A DNA stretch of 64,000 nucleotides, taken from positions 25,592,303 to 25,656,302 of the forward strand of contig NC_087069.1 of the NCBI RefSeq assembly GCF_963678635.1, given 5' to 3'. Shown here in pieces: positions 58,001-64,000 of this stretch (position 1 is its first letter; each line of letters begins with the position of its first letter). A program made the translations under genes and the position numbers. The notes beneath the pieces are model-generated. The model made no database searches. It saw only the letters and a program-made list of their open reading frames with translations, and was not told where the DNA came from. Source of the stretch: Symsagittifera roscoffensis. Taxonomy: Eukaryota > Xenacoelomorpha > Acoela > Convolutidae.

Positions 58001-59236
58001 TGTTGACAAGGACTTAGTTATTATCTCCATTTTCGTCTTTAGCACCGCCGTTTCTTTTCTCCGCACTTAATATCTTTCTCCCGCACGCAATGTCTCAACT
58101 AAATACCAAGCATAACGTTTAATAGATGGCTTTCGGCGGATTTAGATTGAGTTCATGTCATAAACCATTTACTTGTAGAATTTTGGGCAAGCTGAGGCTT
58201 ATCAGATCAACTCAAGCACAATTTCCTAGCCCATGGAACATGAACATCAATTATTGATGAAACCAGGCGTTTTTCTAAGGTTATCTATGAGAAACAATTA
58301 CCAAATTTGTCTCCAATAATAGGCTTAATTAACCTAACGCCAAACTTAATACAACATAGAGAAGGCTAACATGTTTTCTTGTTAGTAGGATCACTTGATT
58401 CCATTTGACGTTAAGAGGTTGTATCAACATTCGCAGGAAAAAAACACTACTACAAAGTTTCTTCCCTCTCGGTGGAGGGAACAGCAAACAATTTTAATTA
58501 TTTCTAGGGAAAGTACCTGCTCTGCCTAGCTGGTTGTAGGACATCAAAGCAGTGGATATGATAGCTGTTACTGTTGTCAACTTCCATCTGAAGTCAGGCT
58601 TCACTGTCATCACTGCAGACAAGAGAGATGACATGCCTGTGATGCGACCTGAATAAAAACAAAAATCTACTAACTGTGGGGTACCGAAGTACGATTGCAT
58701 CTCTGAGAGTCGTATGGGAGAAATTACAGAAACTCAATTACTTTAAGTTTCAAAATTACAGGAATAAATCAAAATGACTTTAAATTATAACCCGTCAACG
58801 CTCTTTAAATCAAAAGAAAAATCAATTTTTTGAAGAAAAAAAAGCCGACAAAAAACTTTAAAAGCATACAAACGATAGTCTCTCTACAAAGTTTTCAAAA
58901 AAATGAACTTTAGACAAAAATTTCGACACTTGGCCGAAATCAATCCCAGGACCTTTGTGATCCTAAACATGGACGTTACCTGTTTCGCTAAACGGTCGAA
59001 ATGAATAGTTTACTTGACATACTATTCAAAGAAACTGAGGAGTCCTGCAGATTAGTCCTGTGATCTAAGCTTTCAACGGAAAGAAACCCAGTACACGTTG
59101 CAATACCCTTGCTCACCAGAAGGCTAAACAGGACACCATCATACATACCTGTCATCAGCATGTTGAACGAAGTTGCGGATGCCAATAGCCCACCGCCAAG
59201 CAAAGCACAAGTTACGTCATTATCCAGACCAAACAT
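54679..59236 (-). CDS. YeeE/YedE-type sulfur transporter (six exons, complete)
   Basis: Minus-strand exons 59236-59149, 58648-58517, 56624-56450, 56185-56115, 55568-55364 and 55033-54679 join in phase at six of six exons, all introns GT-AG, giving 341 residues from ATG 59236 to TGA 54679. The family (TsuA/YeeE) are membrane proteins with two pseudo-symmetric halves and conserved Cys that pass thiosulfate or related sulfur compounds. Here the first half has [20 protein letters not shown], the family signature. The second half has [23 protein letters not shown] and [16 protein letters not shown]. Length matches bacterial members. The family is best known in bacteria, so an old transfer into this lineage is possible; the five introns show long residence. 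Both half signatures are intact, so it is likely functional. Confidence 0.87.
55364..55568 (-). CDS. Sulfur transporter exon 5
   Basis: Encodes two or more helices and ends SGMTR split by the intron (donor AAG^GTTACA). This donor, not the open frame past it, keeps the family alignment [13 protein letters not shown]. Confidence 0.82.
56115..56185 (-). CDS. Sulfur transporter exon 4
   Basis: A 71-nt exon completing RS and one helix ([16 protein letters not shown]). Both splice sites fit and the phase is kept. Confidence 0.78.
56450..56624 (-). CDS. Sulfur transporter exon 3 (GCTSGHG signature)
   Basis: Holds [26 protein letters not shown] and IPRLSKR. The Cys of GCTSGHG is the conserved one in the first half. 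It is notably GC-richer than its surroundings. Confidence 0.87.
57226..57272. repeat. Hairpin repeat, copy 1
   Basis: GCGAAGCCGAGCTTCGT forms a perfect short hairpin followed by ATCACTCGCGATAAAA. A second copy is at 60274-60312. It lies in sulfur transporter intron 2. Confidence 0.55.
57778..57853 (-). ncRNA. tRNA-like sequence (tRNA pseudogene or SINE head)
   Basis: Minus strand has an A-box-like TTGGCCTGGAGGTAATGCGG, a B-box-like GGGTTTCGAGTCCCGG with one extra T, and a TTTTTTT Pol III stop directly after. The acceptor stem does not pair well, so it is not a working tRNA as read. Confidence 0.5.
58517..58648 (-). CDS. Sulfur transporter exon 2
   Basis: Begins [13 protein letters not shown], matching the GRxxGxSG block after helix 1 of the family. 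Acceptor TTCAG, donor GCAG^GTACTT. Confidence 0.82.
59149..59236 (-). CDS. Sulfur transporter exon 1
   Basis: Start codon and the first membrane helix ([18 protein letters not shown]). Donor ACAG^GTATGT, phase 1. Confidence 0.8.
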
Positions 59237-59654
59237 TTTCTTGAGGGGTTAGTTTCACTTTTTCGGTCCAAATAGTCGTTTATTCAGATTTAATCCTATA
59301 AATCGTCTGGCTAGAAATTCTATGGGCAGTCGTGATAAAAACTAGTTGTATGGTCCGTCGTTGTTAACATCAAAAATATTTGATTCCCGTCAGCTGTATA
59401 GTCTATTCGCTACTTATGAGGATTGTTGATAGTTGTATACTTAAAGCGTCGGATAATCGGATCAGAAAAGTACTAATTTCTGGGATATGGGACAGATGAG
59501 AGAACACGTTAACTTTGATTAATAGAAGGGGTTTTGTTACACAGGGGCTTAGGAGATAGTATACTTGTAGCTTCCGCCTTCAATTTGCAATCAATATCTG
59601 AAAAAAAAACTTTGGTCATTGGAGAGGCCTGGTATTGAAATACACACATAAGGA

Positions 59655-59911
59655 CAGGGGCGGATCTAGGATTTTCTTGAGGGGGTGAGGGGATTATCAA
59701 AAAAATTTCGAAAATTTGGTCATTATTTTAGGTCGACCAAATTGATTTTCCGAGCTCTCCCAAATCATTAAAAAGACCCTGTTTCGGTCAAACTTTTTGC
59801 GCTGCAGGCAAAAAAAACTGGCCGAAAAGGGGGACTGTTCTCAAAATAGTACAAAGGGGGATCCTTTGGGTCAGTAGGTGGTCGAATCCCTGAGGGGGGG
59901 CTCCGCCCCTG
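59655..59911. mobile_element. hAT-like MITE
   Basis: The 257-bp element starts CAGGGGCGGATCTAGG and ends CTCCGCCCCTG, giving inverted CAGGGGCGGA ends. Flanking octamers CATAAGGA and TTTAAGGA look like an 8-bp target duplication with two changes. The inner block TAGGTCGACCAAATTGATTT also appears, reversed, in the tails of the MULE array (near 40930, 42640 and 44470). Confidence 0.75.
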
Positions 59912-60138
59912 TTTAAGGATATTCATAAGCTTGAAATGCATAAAAATCTTGCTTTTTCTAAAAATTCATTTTAAAATATACTGCAACAAAAAGTGTTATC
60001 ATTGTTCAATTCAAGTTTTCTTCACAGACTGGACATTTTGGTAGTCTGTCAAGATTAATCAAAAGGCCGTTGCTTCAATAAACCTGCAACAAAAAGAGAA
60101 GGTAATGCGACAACGTTTTACAGCAGCTATCTTCAGAT

Positions 60139-60248
60139 TCAGTCGGTTCCAAAATATCTCCTTCCGAAGTTGGTCGGAATATCCGTTTCAGATAGCTCTG
60201 TCGTCAGAATAGACATTGCGGGAAACTGCTCCGATAAGCAACGTGCTC
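60139..60248 (-). CDS. UPRT-like last exon
   Basis: Acceptor GTCTGTAG, then ARCLSEQFPAMSILTTELSE and the family C-terminus FGRRYFGTD, with stop TGA at 60141-60139. About 900 bp separates it from the sulfur transporter start on the same strand. Confidence 0.85.
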
Positions 60249-63200
60249 CTACAGACAAAAAAGTAGTTACACAGAAACGAAGCTGAGCTTCGCCTTACTT
60301 GCAATAAAAAGATATTCGAATCATAAAAGCAAGATTGACTTTGCTACTTATTCTAAATTTATCAAAAACTTAAAAAACGAATTCAAGAACAATTTATGAT
60401 TGGTACTTTTTTGATAAAATCAAAGCAATTGGAGAGAAAACTGGATCAATAGGTAAATTTAAATTTTAAATCTGAATATTAAAATCCATTTTCGAAACTA
60501 GAAATCAATCACGTTGTTCGTGACTTATATATTTTCGCTAGAAATGAAAATCATAACTCAAACAGGGAAAAACAATTTTGAGCGTGAACAAATTTTAAGA
60601 CTTATTCCTGAAAAAAAAAACCAAAAAAATCATCAAGACCTATTTAAGAGAACTGAAAGGCTTCTCTGACTGAAATCCTGACTGTAAGGCTTTACTATAA
60701 TATTCCGCATAATATCAACCCAATCTGATGATAATTTGTGGTATCTGACGTTGCGTGGAAAACAAAGAAGAAAAATTAAAACACATCCGAATACAAAAAA
60801 ATCCAAATTATTATTGTAAACTATCTATCAATGATAACTCTAGACACAACGCTGATGCGTTACCCCCAGAGAAAAAACTGTAACAAGGCGAGCAAAATCG
60901 TTTTATCGTATGTTAAGAGGATTTTTTTTTTCATTAATTTCAGTAAAAGTTCTTAACCAGCACCTTAACCGAAATATACCAAAAAGATTTTTATTCAAAT
61001 TTAGAAAAAGCTTAAACGATAGAAAAATTCAGCGCTTTGGCAGCTAAGCCGACATAAAATAAGCAAATAACGATAGTCTGATAATAATCTTTTAGCAAAC
61101 AAGTTTCCGCTTGAAAAAAAATAAACTCCTGACTGGATTCGAACATTCGACCTTGATCGTCCAAGGCATGCACGTTACTTATGCGCCAAACTGAATTAGA
61201 AACTATTACACGCCAAGCTAACGAATGATTCAGTGATTCTGTTAGACAAGTTGTAAATCTGAAAAAAAAAATTCACTATGATAACTACCCATTTTGAAGA
61301 AGAATTACAATCCAGCAAAAATGTGTTTCAATTCTTTAGTCAACAATTTTTTCAGTCGATTTAATGAGCATGTTTAACTCTTTCATACATGACAAAACTA
61401 TACTATATATATTCGTTGACACATGTAAAATTGTTCCCATAACATACAGTCAGATAAAATACTCATAATCATACCTATTGTATCGATTGGTGAACTCTTC
61501 TAGCCTGGCGCAGAAATCACCTTTACAGATCACTAGTGAATTACAAAACACACCCTACTAAACACTTAATAGTAGTTATAATGATTAAAGGCATACATGA
61601 CGTGCAAACAACATTTAAATTTAAGCCGCAACGTTTCAGAAGTGGGATGATTTGACGCTAGTCATAGCTGCACAACACCAACTCTAGAACTGGACGATAT
61701 TTGATATGTACTCAAAGCATAAGATTTACATGATTTGAGATATACTGATTTTGATGTTTTAACGAATAATTCTGATCTGAATATAACCAGACACGCCGGT
61801 AATCGAGTAACGCTCATAGAGAGTTCTGAAAACTTCGTTTTGATATCGCATTATTTTCTGCAAAGAAACTTGGACACAAAAACAAGACTAAAACTTGGGG
61901 CTTTTCCATACCTCATATCTGCTCCTAAAAATACTAAACTCAATGGCGTGGTAGATTCCACTACCTCATGATATGGTCCAAATAAAAGAATTGTAAGCGT
62001 ACCTTCAACAGTGGCGAACAGATTTAGCAGCAGAATACTCTCCTGAGGCACTTCATTTTCTAGTAACTTCTCAATTGCCTTCACACACGTATCTCCTGAT
62101 TTGATGATCGGATACAGCAACAGCACTTCGCAAAAACTCTTTTCAAGTTCCCTAACCACAGGAGGGATTTAATTTAGCAGCTAAATTAGGGGTATATTTC
62201 TCCACCGCTAAAATGCTATTTCACGGAAGTTTTTGCCGACACGTCAACACAAATAGTTTCTCATAACATTAACTTCACGCCTATACACCCAAACTTGGAC
62301 GGCGAAGCGTTCCAAAAAAAATGTCAAATTCTCCAAGGAAAATAAAATAAAATTGGCTCTACGGGTTCTATTTTGTCATCGCAAAAAAATTTTGGGCAAA
62401 AATTGCTTCGAATGAAAATATTTTGTTTCTTAGTTCTCCCCAATACCAAAAATACCAATGAGAAGTAGAGAGAGGGCAGAGTAAACGTGAAAAGAGAGTC
62501 TGCTAATTCCCTTTGCGAGTGGCGATGTCGGCTGGGAATTTGAGGTAGCACACATTGGCCACTCCTGTCTCTTCGTCAGTAGTGACTAGTATCTTTCCAA
62601 TGCGCATAGATTTACAACACTCTCTCAACCCCTTTTCCATTGCCTCCCCTATAAATTGGGTTCTGTAAATTTTAGAAAACTTCAAGTGGTTCTTCAAGTA
62701 AATGAAAATCGCGTATATTGCAGTTTTATTAACATAGCATAGTCAACAGACAGGAAAAGCGTCAACGAACCATTGAAAAACAAAAAACCTAAAAAAAAAC
62801 TTTTTGGATAAACACTTTTGATAAAAACTCAGCCAATTTGAGTAAAAACGAATCAATAAATATATATTTTTAATCCGCTGGGAAATTTCACTCTCAAAAT
62901 GAAATTCATTCAAGTTTTTATCAGCGATTGAGCCGATTTCAGATTTAAACGAAGACTTTTAAGCGGAATAAAGATTTTGAGCGAAAAAAAAACAAAATGG
63001 AATTGATAAAAAATCGAAGTTGGTTTACCACGATCACAACCACAAATTTAAAACACAGGCATGCTCAAAAAATTTCTGCAAATTCACTGACAAAGTTCAT
63101 ACGAAATAATTCTTAGAAATTCTAGTTCCTAATTACAATACACTTGCTCTCGCAAGTTTTAATACAGAAAAAGTCATAATCTTGATGTTCAACAATACCA

Positions 63201-63758
63201 ATCAAAATCGTTGAAGCGTGCAAAGAAGCCAACACAAAAAAAAATTAACTACTATACAAATTCGATAATTACGCAACAACATTTTGCGTTGCATCACATG
63301 GCATAACAGCTTTCCATTTATTGCTGGCTGATTTAGTTAGCAATCTATAGTTCGACTTGCATACAAGACTACGACGCAACCACAACTGGAAACAAGTGAC
63401 ATCTGAGAACAAATTAACCGGGAACACGCGACAACTGGACTTTTTTCTCATTGGTCTAGCGGTAGAGTTTCTTGCGCTAATAATCGCCATAAGTTTTCAC
63501 AAGCAATTCGTGTCTTGGGACAGTCAAGCTCGCAAAACGTAGCAGTCGGATTGACTGATAAGTTGTCTCAGTGCTCATTTCTTAATTGTTCCCAATGGTT
63601 GCCAGCTTCAAGTTTTCCTACTAACCTGATCGCATGATAGACACTCCGCAGTTGCCTGGCTGGTGAGTGAGTCCCTCGTAAGTAAAGCCATGAGGGGTGA
63701 CCACCTTGAACTCAGAGTAGGGCAACAGGGTCAGGCCAGCCTCCACTGTCAGTCTGAT
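60139..63758 (-). CDS. Uracil phosphoribosyltransferase-like protein, 3' four exons
   Basis: Minus-strand exons 63758-63626, 62648-62511, 62125-62003 and 60248-60139 encode about 168 C-terminal residues. The 5' part lies right of the window. Motifs follow animal UPRT-type proteins: RLTVEAGLTLLPYSEF, GNCGVSIMRSGEAMEKGLRE, RIGKILVTTDEET, LLLYPIIKSGDTCVKAI, FPAMSILTTELSE and NFGRRYFGTD at the C-terminus. The canonical PRPP loop Asp-Pro is replaced by YPIIKSGDT, as in other animal members, so catalysis of uracil to UMP is not assured. The intron between the second and third visible exons lacks a GT donor (AAAG^GGAATT), though homology places the joint exactly there. It could be an assembly base error or a damaged gene. 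Confidence 0.82.
60274..60312. repeat. Hairpin repeat, copy 2
   Basis: ACGAAGCTGAGCTTCGC followed by TTACTTGCAATAAAA, a diverged copy of 57226-57272. Confidence 0.5.
60365..60670. repeat. AT-rich dispersed repeat, copy 3
   Basis: Shares GAGAAAACTGGATCAATAGG and TTTTCGAAACTAGAAATC with the copy at 53540-53900. Lies in the intron before the last UPRT-like exon. Confidence 0.45.
61125..61195 (-). ncRNA. tRNA-like sequence (probable SINE head)
   Basis: Minus strand has TTTGGCGCATAAGTAACGTG (A-box region), a good stem CCTTGGACGATCAAGG for an anticodon arm, and TGTTCGAATCC (B box), followed by TTTATTTTTTTT as a possible Pol III stop. The acceptor stem is weak. Confidence 0.55.
62003..62125 (-). 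CDS. UPRT-like exon c
   Basis: Acceptor TTTTTGCGAAG, then VLLLYPIIKSGDTCVKAIEK and ESILLLNLFATVEG; donor GAAG^GTACGC. An acceptor upstream would add a few residues not seen in the family. Confidence 0.78.
62511..62648 (-). CDS. UPRT-like exon b with abnormal donor
   Basis: Acceptor TTTATAG, then GEAMEKGLRECCKSMRIGKI through FPADIATRK. The expected donor reads GGAATT instead of GT. The frame runs into a stop eight bases later. Confidence 0.78.
62810..63045. repeat. AT-rich dispersed repeat, copy 4
   Basis: Shares ATCCGCTGGGAAAT and a CGAATCAATA block with the other copies. Lies in a UPRT-like intron. Confidence 0.35.
63447..63520 (+). ncRNA. Weak tRNA-like sequence
   Basis: Reads TTGGTCTAGCGGTAGAGTTT, a good A box, but only a poor B-box candidate (GCAATTCGTGTC). 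It may be a decayed SINE. Confidence 0.25.
63626..63758 (-). CDS. UPRT-like exon a
   Basis: Acceptor TTTTTAG, donor TCAG^GTTAGT. Encodes LTVEAGLTLLPYSEFKVVTP and QPGNCGVSIMRS. It is GC-richer than the introns around it. Confidence 0.83.
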
Positions 63759-64000
63759 CTAAAAACACTTAAATCAAGTAGACCATGCCGGAGGTAGAAT
63801 CCAAGTTTTTACTAATTCCAAACCAAAACATTTTGCTGATTCCAACACAAATTTTTGCTATTTTCTACCCAAAATTAATGCAGAGCTTTTATGTGAAATA
63901 AACTTTGAGAGTCGCAATAAGAGTTTAGCCAAAAAGTTTCTCAAGATTAGCGAAAACAGGGAGGTGATTGGTGTCGGACGCCCATATCATCGAGATTTCA

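Noticed and set aside
1-64000. Bacterial genome or symbiont contig
   Set aside because: Phased GT-AG introns in three genes, LINE and LTR elements and no operon-like dense coding argue against it.

Overview
The window is AT-rich eukaryotic DNA, most likely from an invertebrate animal. Protein-coding genes are split by GT-AG introns, and a galactose-3-O-sulfotransferase-type gene (an animal glycan-modifying family) sits among many decayed transposons. I cannot name the species. All calls come from reading the sequence; no database search was run.

Layout. 1-4923: 3' part of an env-carrying retroelement on the plus strand, with the end of an envelope-like ORF, a second intact 601-residue ORF overlapping it by ATGA, and a 2 kb non-coding tail that probably includes a 3' LTR. 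5386-31034: a sulfotransferase gene on the plus strand. I rebuild six exons with consistent phases; its introns are swollen by transposons. Intron 3 holds an 11 kb Ty3/gypsy-type element (LTRs at 6644-6958 and 17314-17627) whose decayed integrase region is amplified as five 1,082-bp tandem copies, followed by a FLYWCH/MULE DNA transposon. Intron 5 holds a second dead gypsy-type element whose RNase H region is amplified as 3.2 copies of about 1,540 bp. 31390-35170: inverted-repeat and iteron-rich DNA plus the frameshifted first member of a paired Ser/Asp-rich gene family. 35171-44799: three tandem copies of a dead MULE transposase block, the first split by a 4 kb LINE. 45868-46568: second, intact member of the Ser/Asp-rich family.

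The right third is gene-richer and reads on the minus strand: a single-exon pyridoxamine-phosphate-oxidase-like gene (49651-50313), a complete six-exon YeeE/YedE-type sulfur transporter gene of 341 residues (54679-59236), and the 3' four exons of a uracil-phosphoribosyltransferase-like gene that runs off the right edge (60139-63758). Small non-autonomous elements and tRNA-like sequences lie in the introns and spacers.

Most notable points: the bacterial-type sulfur transporter in an intron-bearing animal-like gene; the intact unknown ORF linked to env; three separate kilobase-scale tandem arrays, each built from already dead transposon sequence; several element families whose ends are built from short repeated motifs; and a paired gene family sharing a candidate PP1-docking motif.
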